Part shown: piece by piece, positions 46,304 through 58,675 of the stretch
Position numbering within the stretch: the first letter of the stretch is position 1
Layout of the letters: the number at the start of each line of letters is the position of its first letter
Assembly: GCA_015847255.1 (NCBI GenBank)
Contig: JADLZK010007657.1
Coordinates: 124,001 to 188,000, forward strand
Source of the DNA: Hyparrhenia diplandra
Taxonomy: Eukaryota > Streptophyta > Magnoliopsida > Poales > Poaceae
DNA: 64,000 nt
Direction of reading: 5' to 3'
The notes under the pieces: model-generated
The model's input: only the letters and a program-made list of their open reading frames with translations
Told to the model about the DNA's origin: nothing
Databases searched by the model: none
Position numbers and translations under genes: made by a program

Positions 46304-47355
46304 CAGGTGTTAGTTCATAACTGTAATTTTGATTCTTCCCTTCCCATCAGGCATGGGCAATTGCTGGTAAGATTGAAGGCTAGCAAAAGTTTTTTCCCTT
46401 ACATGGTTAGCCTTTCTGTACAATTGTGAACTCTTTTAGTCTTTTATGTCTAGTGTTTGTAGGCATTCAAGCCTTATTTTGTAAAGTACATCAGATTGAC
46501 AAATGTTCAGAGTGAAAGGGGTGGGGGATTAGGAAACCGGTGCAACTACCAGATTTCGTCTATGTACTTAGATGTTTGTGGAGTGAGAAAGCAGAGCCTG
46601 TGCAGCTTGTCCACCCATTTTGTTGCCATTACAATAGTAGTGACTTGTAATTACTACTATGACAACAACAGACACTGTTGTGCAACTTAGAACAGCCTTA
46701 AAGTCAGCAGATCTTTTCCCATTGAGACCGTGTCATTTTATCGAATTGGTTAATCCTGTGAGTAATTCCCTCAATAAGGCACCCCCCTGTGTGCAGTACA
46801 GTTAAGATTTGTTTGATCCAATCATCCAGCATTTTGCTTGCCTGTAATGTAAGCTGAACCAGGAACCAGCAGCAATGCATGCAGCATATATCCTTTGCCT
46901 GTCTTGTACTCTGCAAAGCATCAACCACCCATCATCCATCCACTGGAAATCTTTGGACCTAGTATTTCCTTAAAATACTTTCTGTATCCTATCATTTCAC
47001 CCAACCAGCACATGAAGGCTAAGCCGCCTAAGCTGCGGATTTGTTGAGATTAATCTGCTCCGTAAGAGGAATCGGCAATTCCTTGCTGCCGATTTCAAGA
47101 GCATCTCCCTTTACAGCCAGCATTTCTCATCTCAGGTTCTTAACACACGTAATATTCTGTTGGAGCTTGCGTCTCAAGTTTGGCACATTTCTTTTGCCGC
47201 GCTGGGGCCCTCCAGCTCCGGGCTCCATCTTATAAACCCAGAGGTCCACCAGCTCCCGCGGGAATCTCACCTGCGAAAGCGAGCACACGCAACGCAAGCC
47301 AGCATCAGTGTCCTCTCCTGCGTTTGTGTCTGTCGATCGAGCTTTCTAGGCAGCA
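46304..47355. other. PRR 3' flank and proline-rich gene promoter
   Basis: Non-coding. 46304-46700 looks like the PRR 3' untranslated region. A TATA-like TTATAAACC at about 47230-47238 lies 120 bases before the ATG of the next gene. Confidence 0.45.
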
Positions 47356-48011
47356 ATGGAGGGGCTGCCGGCTGTGTCGTTGGCGGCGGTGGTGTCGCTG
47401 CTGCTGCTGCTGCTGTGTTCGTGTTCTTTGCCGGCAGTCGTCTTCGCCGGTGACGACGGCGAGCCAGTGGTGGGGAGCCCGGACACGAACCAGCTGTGCG
47501 TGAGCAAGTGCGGGACGTGCCCGACGATCTGCACGGCGTCGCCGCCAACAATCCTGCCAATGACCGCGCCCCCACCGCCGGCTCTGGCACTGCTGCCGCT
47601 CTCCGCGCCTCCACCGCCGTACCTGGAGCTGGTGCTGCCGCCACCGCCGCCGGGGACGTGAACGACCTCCTACCTCCGATCATGCCACTCACGAGCCCAC
47701 CGGCGCCACCGGAGTCCCCGTGCTCGACGCCGCCTTCCTCGTCAGAGCCTCCGCCATCACCATCCCCACCGCCGCCGTCGCCACCACCGAAGAACAGCGC
47801 CAGCAACAGTGGCAGCGGCTCGTCGTCTTCCACGTCGCCCCCGTCATCAGGCTCGCACTTCTCGTCGCCGCCGTCCCCACCATCGTCGTCCAACCCGTAC
47901 TACTACCTGTACCTCTCCGGCGGCGCCAAGGTCCGCGGCGGCGTGTCGAAGGCTTGCGCGACGCTCGTCCTCGCCGCGTTCCTGCCCGTCGTCGCCGCCC
48001 TTTTCAAGTGA
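47356..48011 (+). CDS. Secreted proline-rich (extensin-like) protein with GPI-like tail; one frame break
   Basis: ATG 47356 opens with a clear signal peptide (AAVVSLLLLLLCSCSLPAVV). A short Cys motif follows (QLCVSKCGTCPTIC), then Pro-rich sequence (PPPPALALLPLSAPPPP). That frame stops at 47661. The adjacent frame carries on with LTSPPAPPESPCSTPPSS, EPPPSPSPPPPSPPP, a Ser-rich part, and NPYYYLYLSGGAKVRGG. It ends in a hydrophobic tail (ACATLVLAAFLPVVAALF) and stop at 48009-48011. Signal peptide, Pro/Ser body, Tyr cluster and hydrophobic end suggest a GPI-anchored cell-wall protein. One base appears to be lost in the CCG-rich stretch at about 47630-47660. The joined product would be about 218 residues. 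Confidence 0.68.
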
Positions 48012-48728
48012 CGCACACGCTCTGTTGTTACTCTAGCCATCAGTCGGCCGGCTGTCCAGGTCGGCAGGCGTTAAGACTAGAACATGCATTACGTACGCGC
48101 TTCGTTTTGGCATCCGATTCGATGATGATGATCTTTCGGGACCTTTTTCCGGTCCCATATGATGGACGATCCATGCTGATAGTAGATGTGTTTACAATTT
48201 GTTCATTGTATATTTGTATTAACTTTTCTGAACGTACCTTAATGATTTTGTAAAGTGAATTCTAATGATGGTACTAGTGTATGTATTCATGCTTTGGATC
48301 GATTTGGCTTGGACGTTGCATGCTGATGATGGTTTTCATGCCCAGTGCTTTGTGAGGAAATTAACTGTTTTACTAGTATCTTTTTCTTGGTTGTGTCATC
48401 AGACACAAAAGTGTCTTACACACTTAAACTAAGGTTGCACGTACTATACATTTCTCCACGTACGCAATCACCGTGCTCGATCTCCTCCGATCCTTTTGTC
48501 TCTGGCAGCTTTCACCGTCGGATCCATGGCCTATGTGCCACCATATTAACCCATCTTTATGGAGCAATTTTTTGAGTCATCATCACTACCACGCTCTGAC
48601 GGTGCTTTGTTGACCTACCAACCTCTCAACGTTGCACTACGGGGCAATCGTGGTAAGCCATCATATTGAAAAAAAAAAAAAAAAAACCCCTCTCAGCGTT
48701 GCTTTTGGCAAGCCGACATCCTTGGCTC
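48012..48728. other. Intergenic region
   Basis: 3' flank of the proline-rich gene. It holds an A run at about 48669-48686 and no recognised gene. Confidence 0.4.
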
Positions 48729-48911
48729 CAGTGGCGGAACCAGAACTGAAAACCTGTGGGGGCCAAAGGCTTTGTATAATTGGCCCAATGTTCATTGATT
48801 TAAAAGATCAATTAGCATCATGAAAAACATAATTATATTGCAAATCTTGTAAGGGGTTTTGGAAGATGTGGAGCCAAGTGGCCCCACAGCCAAAGCCTAG
48901 ATCCGCCACTG
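48729..48911. mobile_element. hAT-like MITE
   Basis: An element of about 183 bp has inverted ends CAGTGGCGGA (48729-48738) and TCCGCCACTG (48902-48911). These are typical of small hAT elements in grasses. A clear 8-bp duplication is not visible (flanks CTTGGCTC and AATTGCTT), so it is somewhat decayed. No coding capacity. Confidence 0.65.
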
Positions 48912-49760
48912 AATTGCTTAGCTCTACCTCTAGACCTCTAGGCATGGATGAAGGGAGTAGGATTGTGCAAGATACTACTTTCCTATATGTTGGTACTATT
49001 GTTAAACCCAAAATTTAAGGTTTTGCATTAATTGAATATATATGTGTCCAAAGAGGAAGCTCATATTACTATCACCATGCATTCTCCAGCAGAGGTGGAG
49101 CCATAAATGTAAATGTGATAATTTTTCTTTTATGAGAGGTATCAAACTGCTACCAATAATTAATGCATTGTAAATATTTAATTGAATTTAAAATTTTAGT
49201 GGAAATTATATTAACTTAGGGCAGTTTACCGCCCTTGCCTCCCACTCTCCAATCAACACTAGATTTTATGGAACTCCAATTCATCAATGCATACAAAAGG
49301 TGCGTCGTGCACAACAATGGTAGTATAGCTCCATCATTGGTGTGAATTATTCGGGGGTTCTATTCATCATATGCCTAAATTTTGGCTTTTATTTAGGCAA
49401 TGTTTTTCCACCATATGATCAAGATACGACATCCATGCTTTTCTACAGCAAAGCATAGCTATTTTTCGAATGCAAAAATCAGTCTCTATTGCTCAAGACG
49501 CATTATCTCGCACCACCCAATTCGCATTGTGATGTGTGCACGGGAGGGAGAGTCTTTGAAACATAGTGAAAAGGTACTTGAACATTAGATAGGAACAAAG
49601 GTGTAGCACGAATCTTGAAGCACACATGGACAGTGTAGATAGTGTGTGCTGAGCACATACGTGCTACGCTGTATTACCGCTATTTTCCTCACTTCCTCTC
49701 ACGTCCACATGTGTTCTTGTCTTCCTCTCATCCTTAGGGCACCCACAATGGTATAAGCTA
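48912..49760. other. Intergenic region, AT-rich
   Basis: No gene is recognised. A string like the hAT MITE start (GAGGTGGAGCCATAAATG, about 49094) may be another worn element end. Confidence 0.35.
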
Positions 49761-49911
49761 CTCCCTCTGTTTTAAATTATAGTTCAATTTAACTTTTCTA
49801 GATACATTGCTTTTGCTATGCACCTAGTTATACACTATGTCTAGATGCATATATAGCAAAAGAAATACATCTAGAAAAGCCAAAACGACCTACAATTTGG
49901 GACAGAGGAAG
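49761..49911. mobile_element. Stowaway (Tc1/mariner) MITE with TA duplication
   Basis: Inverted ends CTCCCTCTGTTTTAAATTAT and CTACAATTTGGGACAGAGGAAG (the latter on the right) match the Stowaway consensus CTCCCTCCGT. They are bordered by TA at 49759-49760 and 49912-49913. At about 151 bp it is non-coding and its two arms are largely complementary. Confidence 0.85.
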
Positions 49912-49913
49912 TA

Positions 49914-50780
49914 GTTACTAGTTATAAGTCAACCTCTCCAATAGTGCTAGCTCTCTTAACAATGACCCATAGCATGATTAGGCCCACATGACACTCCTAG
50001 CTGGTCTTGGAATGTATGTATGAGCCTAGCTCTACATAGACACTGAAAAAACCTCAAATCGTGACCTCACACCGTCACACGTTACTTGGGCATGTTTGTT
50101 TGAGAATAAGAACAAAAAGCCACTAGGCACAGACACTCAAAATCAGTGGTCAGTATTTCTTTTTGGTTAGATAAGCTCGCCTAGGAAAGAAATCAAACAT
50201 GCCTCTAATCACACCGAGATCGTCAACGCCATATAGTGCAATGGCATGCCTGAAATCTAGGAGGCATGGTGACCAAACTTCAGCCTAGTTAACGAAAGGA
50301 TTAAACGTGTTCGATATATACGATCACTTTAAGCTGATTTCGGGAGATGGGATGGTTTGTGCTACTCCGCTAAGGTTCGGTAATCCTGCGACTACCGTCT
50401 CTCGTCTATTGTATCAAAACACTTTTCTACTTAATGAAAAATGCGCGTAGGCGTTATCGCAAAAAAAAGAATGTTGTGTCTATGACTATGGTGACGTCGT
50501 TGAATTCAAAGGATTGACAAGCTTAGGAAAAGTACGCTTTTTGGCCAGCAGCAACTAGCATTTAGCAGTCCTATTTTTGGGAAGCTCGATTTAGCAATTT
50601 CATGACCAATTAGCTCATTGACATGTGGGCCCTTCTCATGACAATTGAGCACACGCAGAAGGGGACGACGACGGAGCGTCGATCCACCTCGATCGATCAC
50701 CGATCGATTGAGTTGTTCGTCGCATGCACTGCCGGGGACCCTCTTCCTCGTCGCAGGGCTAGCTCCATCTGGCGTGCACA
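49914..50780. other. Promoter-side intergenic region of the oxidoreductase gene
   Basis: No gene is recognised. The stretch 50640-50780 becomes GC-rich and is probably the leader of the next gene. Confidence 0.35.
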
Positions 50781-52023
50781 ATGCTGCGGTCCACCGGCGA
50801 CCGCGTCGTCATCGTTGGCGGCGGCATCGCCGGCGCCTCGCCAAGACGCTCCAGAACCACGCCGACGTCGTCCTCATCGACCCGTGAGCCTAATTTCGCC
50901 GTTCCTCGGATGCGCATTTGGTTTTCTCTCAGCGCGCATGGATGGTGGATCGGATGATCCATGGCGCCATGCTCTTGATATGCATGGCCGGCCGGTGACC
51001 CATGCTGTAATGTAGGAAGGAGTACTTCGAGATCCCGTGGGCGAACCTGCGCGCCAAGGTGGACCCGGCGGCGATGGAGCGCACGGTGATCCCACACTCG
51101 GACTACCTGACGCACGCCAAGGTGGTGACCGCGTTCGCCGTCGGCGTGAACGTGGACGACTCCGTGGTGCTCACCTCCATCGGCCGCGCCGTCGCCTACG
51201 ACTTCCTCGTCATCGCGACGGGGCGCACGTGCAGCCGGCCGCAGAAGCAGTCGGAGCGGCTGGAGATGTTCCAGCACGACAAGGAGCGGATCGACGCGGC
51301 GCGGTCGGTGCTGATCGTCGGCGGCGGGCCCATCGGCGTGGAGCTGGCGGCGGAGATCGTGATGAAGAGCCCCGAGAAGCGCGTCACGCTCGTCCACGGC
51401 GCGGCGCGGCTGCTCAAGGTGATGGGCGCCCGGGCGTCGGCCAAGGCGCTGGAGTGGCTGCGGTCCAAGAACGTCACCGTGCTGCTGGACCAGACGGTGG
51501 ACCTGGCGTCGGCGACGCCGGACACCCGGGAGTTCACGACGTCGGCGGGGAGACGGTGGAGGCGGACTGCCACTTCGTGTGCACGGGCCGGCCCGTGGCG
51601 TCCGGGTGGCTCAGGGACACGCCCCTCGGGGAGAACGTCGACGAGGAAGGCCACCTCCGGGTGGACGACCACCTGCGCGTCGGCGGGCGGCGGAACGTGT
51701 TCGCCATCGGCGACATCACGGACGTGCCGGAGGCGAAGCAGGGCCACCTGGCGCAGCGGCAGGCGATGGTGGTGTCACGGAACCTCCGGCTGCTGGTGAA
51801 GGGCGACACCCGGGAGGAGAAGCTGCACCGGTACAAGGCGTCGCCGAGGACGTCCATGACCGTGACTCTCGGCCACCGCGACGCGCTGGCGGAGCTGCCG
51901 TTCATGACGCTCATCGGCAGCATCCCCGGCGCCGTCAAGCCACGGGACCACTTCATCACGAGGACGCGCAGGATGATGGGGATCAGGAGCAAACCCTACG
52001 GCACGATGCCGCACGTCATGTGA
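50781..52023 (+). CDS. AIF/FSP1-like FAD-dependent oxidoreductase (two frame breaks)
   Basis: Exon 1 is 50781-50883 and exon 2 is 51016-52023, with a GT-AG intron. The N-terminus MLRSTGDRVVIVGGGIAGA carries the FAD-binding GxGxxG motif. Exon 2 holds KEYFEIPWANLRAKVDP, VIATG, the second nucleotide-binding motif VLIVGGGPIGVELAAEI (NAD(P)H) and the FAD-closing FAIGDIT near 51705. The C-terminus is MTLIGSIPGAVKPRDHFITR with RRMMGI and ends at TGA 52021. This is the plant apoptosis-inducing-factor homologue/FSP1-like family, flavoenzymes thought to reduce quinones. About 370 residues, as expected. One base is missing after IAGA (about 50838-50842), and one at about 51541-51556, where the frame changes from FTTSAG to GETVEADCHF. 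Confidence 0.82.
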
Positions 52024-52199
52024 GGGATATCATCCGATCAACGTGTCCGGCGATCGGTGCACCGATGAGCAGATGGAAACTAGCTAGGCTCTCTGAATTT
52101 TGCCACGTTCTAGCTAGACTTGTTTGATCTGGTCGCCTCTGAGTACGGAAGCATACGTGGTCACATCTATATGTATGATACAGGTACATTACTGGACAG

Positions 52200-52320
52200 T
52201 ACTTTTGCCTGGCACCGTCAAGTCACGTGACCGCTTCATCACAAGGTTACACAGGATGATGGGGATCATGAGCAAACCCTAAGGCACGATGAAGCATGTC
52301 ATATGAGCGACGGAGATTCG
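52200..52320 (+). pseudogene. Remnant of the oxidoreductase C-terminus (copy 1)
   Basis: Reads GTVKSRDRFITRLHRMMGIM in one frame, then SKP, stop and GTMKHVI, matching the last 35 codons of the gene ending at 52023. Its downstream flank (GAGATTCGATCGGTGTCC...) is also similar to that following the second remnant at about 57120. It is too short to be functional. Confidence 0.78.
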
Positions 52321-53653
52321 ATCGGTGTCCTTGACTCTCTACATTTTGCCACATGTTCTAGCTACACTCGTTTGATCTAGTCGCTTGAGATGTAAGCTTG
52401 GTGTGCTATGAGTGATGAACCCAGTATGGAATGCTATATGTATCACTAGACATTAACATGCACATTACTTTTAAAATACTCCCTTCTATTTCTACTCTAA
52501 ATTGTGAGTGTTTTGACTTTGTAGTACAAAACTCTTCTTCCATCCAATAAAAACATCATTCCTACTTTTTAGTCTAGGAGTACCCGTATTGGCCGTATAT
52601 TTGATCACGTCTAGCCATCGGGCAGAGGCCAAAGGCGAATGAGGTGCACGAAGGCCGAACATAGCATGCAATTGATGGTCCAAAAGCGTTGTCCAACATC
52701 AAAGTAGATGGCTATCATCAAAGACAAAGTATAGGCCTTATATTGGATTCATCGTCCAACCTCAAAAACTTGAACATGCCGCAAGGTCAAATGCTCTAGA
52801 ATCAGTAAGAACATTGACGATTGCATCGCCGAATACAATACATGCTACAAATTAAGCATCTCCAAGCATTGGTCCATTAAGGTGGACATCTGATTTCCTC
52901 AATATGGGGATATATATCAGATGAGATAGATGATCCGAGTTAATATCTCTAAGGGGAGTGCCCATAAGCATCCTTTCTCGAAAGGAGTATAGTAACCACA
53001 AACTAACCTCCCCGCCAATGAAATTGACCACCACATCAAGTCGGCCAGACCATGTCATGGTTTCTATCGAAATTGTCACAAGTAACAATCTCCTCGCCAA
53101 ACATTAGGATAATCTCGACATTTAAATTTATTTGGACTAAAAACCTAGCTGCACCTGTACTTGAAATTTATTGTTTTTATATGAGTTTTTATAAAATAAT
53201 TTCGAATCACAATTTTTTTCTTTAATCTTCACAATTCCAAAACGGTGGTTTGGGTTCAATATTTCTCATCGTGATGCCGATACACAAAACGGTGGTTCGG
53301 GTTCGTATTTAACCCAAGAAAAGAAAAGAAAGAAAAAAAAAAAAAAAAAACAGCAAGACATTTGTAATAGGTAAAGGCCCATGCCCATCCAGCCCAACAT
53401 TTGTAAACCCTACCTGTGCTCTGTTGCTGGGGCACCCACTCGGTCACTCACTCACCTCGTCCCCGACGCGAGTGACAGCCGCCGTCGCCCGAGACTACGA
53501 CAGGCGAGACGCCGGAGCCCGCCCCTCGCGGCTACCGGTCCTCGCAGCACCCGCCGGTCCCAGCGGCCCGCGCGTCCCCCGCAGTGGCGCCACCCGCCGG
53601 TACGCGCGTGCTCAGTTCACTTCCTCCTTTGCCGGCGGCGGGAGGTGCACAGT
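52321..53653. other. Intergenic part of duplicated unit A
   Basis: 52380-53400 aligns in order with 57180-58390 (for example ACGTCTAGC near 52608 and 57438, and AAATTAAGCATCTCCAA near 52849 and 57670). It is the 5' flank of F-box copy 1 in a tandem duplication. A Stowaway-like end (CTCCCTTCTATTTCTACTCT) lies at about 52479. Confidence 0.6.
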
Positions 53654-54866
53654 ATGGCGTCGGGAGCTCGCCTCGGCCTCCCCGACCCCGATGCCACGGA
53701 TCCAGAGCGGCCGTCGTCGGCCCTACCCACCGAGCTCCTCGAGGAGATCTTCCTCCGCGTCGCCTACCCTGCGGACCTCGCCCGCGCCTCCACCGCTTGC
53801 GTCTCCTTCCGCCGCGTCATCGCTGACCAAGCCTTCCTCCACCGGTACCGCTCCATCCACCCGCCCTTACTCCTCGGCTTCGTTAGCTCCCGTGGCTTCC
53901 ATCCTGCCGAGGCACCCCATCCCTCCGCTACCGTCGCCGGGGCTGTCTCGTTTTCCTTCGACTACCTCCCTCGCTCCACCAGATGGGGGTGGGACGGCGG
54001 CTTTGAAACGTGTGATGCCCGAGACGGCCGCGTCCTCTTCGAACGCAGTCGCGGCCAAGTCGACTGGGAACTCCTGGTGTGCGACCCATTGTCCCGGCGA
54101 TACCTGCTGCTGCCGCCTCCGATAACCAACGACCTACTTGCGTCCATCGGGATTACTTTTATAATTCGGGGTCCTCCTTTATCCGTTCAGGAGGCACAGA
54201 GGAGGATACATCATTCAATGTGATCAGCTGGATTCAATCCAGCTCAAGATTATGGGTATTTATCTTCCTTCGGGCTCTGGCTGCTGGAGTGTCAGTACAT
54301 CTATCAGTTGGGGCGATCTAGGCTTGGCACAAATTAATCAATATACTGTAATTGATCGACACATTTCAGGCCCTTGTACGGATGACTGCTTTTATTGGAA
54401 ATTAAAGCACATGAGCACATTGATCAAGCTTGATATGAGTACTATGCAGTTTTGCACTATTGGCCTCCCGCCTGGCCATGAGGAGCGGGAAATTGTCATT
54501 GTGGAGTCAGGGGAAAGTAGGGTTGAAATGTTTAGTGTGATGATTTATGAAGGCACATCTGTGGATTATTACACCTTTTCGCAAAATGGCAGTGGGATGT
54601 CCCATGAATGGCATCTAAAGAGCACCATACCATTGCCCGCCCATTATACGTATGGATACAACATTGGTGGTCCAACTGAAGGATACATTTTCATAGAATG
54701 CAATCCAAATGAACCGGGTCCAACATATCCAGTATTATTTTTACTTGAGATTAAGTCGTTCAATATTGAGAGGGTTGGTAGCACAAGTTTCTCTCTCAGT
54801 GGTGCCTATCCATATTTTGGTTTCCCACCATCTATGTCACCAAGGAGGATTTAAGGATATGGAGAG
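53654..54866 (+). pseudogene. F-box protein gene, copy 1 (three frame breaks)
   Basis: ATG 53654 (MASGARLGLPDPDATDPERP). The F-box is LPTELLEEIFLRVAYPADLA followed by RASTACVSFRRVIADQAF, the SKP1-binding region of an SCF ubiquitin ligase adaptor. The remainder matches copy 2 (RDGRVLFERSRG, LLVCDPLSRRYLLLPPP). Relative to copy 2 there is a small deletion at about 54152, then a one-base loss at 54265-54270 (CTTCCTTCGG versus CTTCTCTTCGG) and a one-base loss in the C run at about 54828. A splice donor GTATGT follows at 54867, and a matching exon 2 starts at 56932 (GGTTGATTCTATATG). Probably inactive if the breaks are real. Confidence 0.78.
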
Positions 54867-56931
54867 GTATGTTTTTTTATTCCAAGTCTTTCCTCTTGCA
54901 TTTTAGACCTGTGCATTTGGGCACTGGTTGTGTGAATGAGCGATTAGTAAGAACTCATCGCAGTCTGCTTACATTGTTAGCCTACATTAAGATGTCCTGT
55001 TGGGCAGATTTTCCATGAGAAAAACTGGCTCATGAGATAGGCTTAAGATCAGCCAAAATAAGCCTTTGTTTATAATGACCTTCAGCCATTTCCTCTAATG
55101 CATGTGCGGGACTATTGTTACTTGTTCAGCCTAGCTAGAGTTGGCTGCAGAAGTCAATTTGTTAGAGCTATATCAGTTCAAACTTTTGTAATTTTTTTGT
55201 AATTGCAAATTGTGTTCCTCTCTGAAACAAAAAAAAAAAGTGTTGTGCACCTTTGCCTTTTTAGTACTACATTTGTGCAATTCAGTAAAACTTTGCTCTC
55301 CATTCTTTCAGAAGTGCAAACTACATGTTTCCCCTTTTTTTAAAAAAAAAAAAACAAACAAAGAAAAGAAAACTACACATTGGCACTGAAAGCCACTGAA
55401 AGTTTGAAAAGAAACTACCTTTTCTGCATTTGCAGTGGCAATTTTCTAAGTTCTAACTTCATCCATTCAGTTGCATGATTAGATTTGAGTCCTGGACAGT
55501 GGTTCCATCAGTGCCATGCTGTCTTTGGGCAGCCAGTTATTATGTGGTTTTTTCCTTATTGTATTTATTTATCTCCATCCACATTCAGTCATCACAATAT
55601 ATTTCTTTGTAATCCAAAAAAAAAAAGCAACAAAAAAAAAGGTGTCCCTGAAGTCATTATGAGGGATGCTCTCTCAATCCTTGTGCCAATGAATTGGATG
55701 TAAATTGCCATATGATCTACAATGCCTACCTTGGCAGCCTAGGTGCTGCACTGTATGAGTATTTAGAAGGATAATTTAATCTATTCTCGCAGGACAACAA
55801 ACTAGATAAAATATGTACCAGTACAAAAATGATTACCTAATTAATTTGGATTTGGTTAGGCCCTAGAGTGATATATTTCTTCGTCTACAATAGCCTGTTA
55901 ACCTGAACCTACAAAGACAAGTTGCATACAGCATACGGCAAAAATAATGCAAAATAAGAATAACAGCTAGTTACTGAACTAAACATAAACATCAATGCAT
56001 ATACAATTTAAGTATTTAACCATTGCATAAGGAACTAATATAACTTGTCTGGATGAGATATAGGTAGTAGCAATCTTTTATCTAGTTCGCCCTCAGCCTC
56101 TGTACATGAAGCAGGATAGGAGATATAGCACATATGTATTGTACATGCAGGCAGCTGATTGTTCAGGTAGCAGGCCATATTCTGTAGATGAGACTGTTTA
56201 TACACATAATACTTATGTGAAACCGAATGTCTAAGGAGATTAATACTGTGTTTCTGTATTATGTGACCATTTTTTTTAGAAATGTTATGTGAGGTTTAGC
56301 TATAGTTATGCAGTAGAACTGAAAGTAGCTCTTGGGTTCATTATCAGAGCACTGATAGCATGCACATGAAAATCATGCCACGACTGACTTAATTCAGTCC
56401 TCTGCACTCCTGCTAGTTTGGTTATACTAGTGTCCAACTGGGAAAGCTTGTATGTGTGTTGCATATATTAATTTTCTTTAAAATGTATTGTTGTGGCATA
56501 GCTGAAGCTCGCATCTCAAACCCATTTTTGTAACATTAGCATGAATTAAAAATTCTTAGTTGGATGCTGGCTGGTTCTGAGGACAGGTTTTGTTAATTAG
56601 TGTTGCCTAACCTAACAGAACAGCAGCTACTTCAACCAGTTCAAAATTTCAGATGCACACCGACTCGTGCAATGAGACATAACAGGACAGTAGGTACTTT
56701 AGACGACCTGCTCATCTGCCAGTGCATCTAGAAATTCTGAAATGACTACATAGTAGTTGTTGCTACTCAATTAAGCTATTACTCTGTTTTGTTTTTTTAT
56801 TTAGTTTTTTCTGGCATAATGACGCACTGGTTAGTAAGCAAAGCATTCATAACATCCTAATTAACAGCACCTGATGCTTGCATAAATGTCACATTGCATC
56901 GACTAATAGTGATTTTCTTATCAAATTACAG
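54867..56931. other. Long intron of F-box copy 1
   Basis: From donor GTATGT to acceptor TTACAG. It aligns in blocks with 59897-61151 of copy 2 but is about 0.8 kb longer. The extra part (about 55640-56400) holds no recognised gene or transposon ends. Confidence 0.55.
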
Positions 56932-56989
56932 GGTTGATTCTATATGTTGTGGTCTACTGGTGCTGGCTGTGAGGGAGATTGTACTGCAT

Positions 56990-57180
56990 TTATGCCTAGA
57001 CGCTCATCGTTCATACCCCCGACGCCGTCAAGCCACATTACCACTTCATAACAAGGATGTGTAGGATGATTGGGATCATGAGCAAACCCTATGGCACGAT
57101 GTCGCATGTCATATGAGTGATGGAGATTCGATCGGCATCCAAAATCTCTTAATTTTGCCATGTGTTCTAGCTAGAATCGT
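56990..57180 (+). pseudogene. Remnant of the oxidoreductase C-terminus (copy 2)
   Basis: Reads DAVKPHYHFITRMCRMIGIM then SKPYGTMSHVI and a stop at about 57115, again matching the end of the gene at 50781-52023. It directly follows exon 2 of F-box copy 1 and precedes the flank of F-box copy 2, so it marks the duplication joint. Confidence 0.8.
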
Positions 57181-58675
57181 TTGATCTGGTTGTTTGAGAT
57201 GTAAGCATGCTATGAGTGAATAACCCGAGTATGGAAGCATGGTCACATGTTATATGTGTCGTACATGTACATTACTAGAAAATAATTTCAAATACTTCCT
57301 TCTATTTCTATTCTAAATTGTGAGCCGTTTTGACTTTTTTTGTCGGTAATACTTCTTCCATCCCATAAAAATATCATTCTCACTTACTGTCGCATACATG
57401 AGCCAGGAGTACCTGCATCGCCCATATATGTGATGACGTCTAGCTATCAAGCAGAGGCCAAGACGAATGAGGCTCATGAAGACCGAACATAGCTTGCAAC
57501 CGAGCACTGTCCAACATCAAAGTCAAAGGACTACCATCGAAGCCAGAGTCTAGGCCTTACATTGAATCCATCGACCAACCTCAAAACCTAAACATGTCGC
57601 AAGATCAAATGCTCTAAAATAAGAAAAGAACATTGACGATGCAATCGTCGAATACAAAGTACATGCTACAAATTAAGCATCTCCAACCCCTGGGTCCATT
57701 ATGGTGGACATTTGATTTCCTCAATATGGGCATATAAGATGAGATAGATAATCCAAAGCTAATATCTCTAAGGGGAGTGCCCATGAGCATCCTTTCCGAA
57801 AGCACAACTTTTCTTACGGATAGTAACCACAAACTAACCTCTTGCCAATAAAATTGACCACAAAGATCAAGTTTTACAAGGACCATGTCATGGTGCTTTT
57901 GCCGAAATCATCACAAATGACAATCTCCTCGCCAAACATTAGGATAATTTCACATGTAAATTTATTTGGACTAAAACCTAGGTGCACATGTACTTGAAAT
58001 TTACTGTTTTATATGATTTTTTAAAAATAATTCCGATTCACAATTTTTTTTTCCTTTAATCTTCACAATTCCACAAAACGTTGGTTTGGGCTCAATATTT
58101 CTCATCGTGCTGCCGTACCCAAAGACAAATGTGCCTGAGACCCTCCTCGATCCAGGTTGAAAACGGACAGAATATATGACTCGCCCAACTTCATTTTCTC
58201 CATTTGGCCTGCCCGTTTCCATATAGTCTCGTGAAAACCGGAAAACGGAAGGGTCTTTTTTTTTATTGGATCGTATTTAACCCAAAAGATCCATGTTCTG
58301 GCATTAGAAATACGGGAAAAGCCCAATAACATAGGTAATACTAGGTAAAGGCCCATGCCCATCCAGCCCACCATATGTAAACCCTACCTGTGCTGTGTTG
58401 CTGAGGCCACCCACTCGGTCACTCCTCGTCCCTGACCCGACTGACAGCCGCCGCCGCCGCCGCCGTCACTCACTTGGTCACTCCTCCGGCACCGTCGCCC
58501 GAGACTCCGTGAGGCGAGACGCCGGACGCGAGCCCCTCCCTCGCGGCTGCCGGTCCCCACGGCCCTCGCCGCCCGCCGGTCCCCGCGGCCCTGGCGTGCC
58601 TCGCCGTGGCGCCACCCGCCGGTCCGCGCGTCCTCAGTTCACTTCCTCTTGCCGGCAGCCGGAGAGGTGCCCAAT
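57181..58675. other. Intergenic part of duplicated unit B
   Basis: The 5' flank of F-box copy 2, similar block by block to 52321-53653. No other gene is seen. Confidence 0.55.

Noticed and set aside
47720..48253. 177-codon frame overlapping the proline-rich gene
   Set aside because: It is an alternative frame of the Pro/Ser-rich coding sequence; the YYYLY and hydrophobic tail belong to the other frame.
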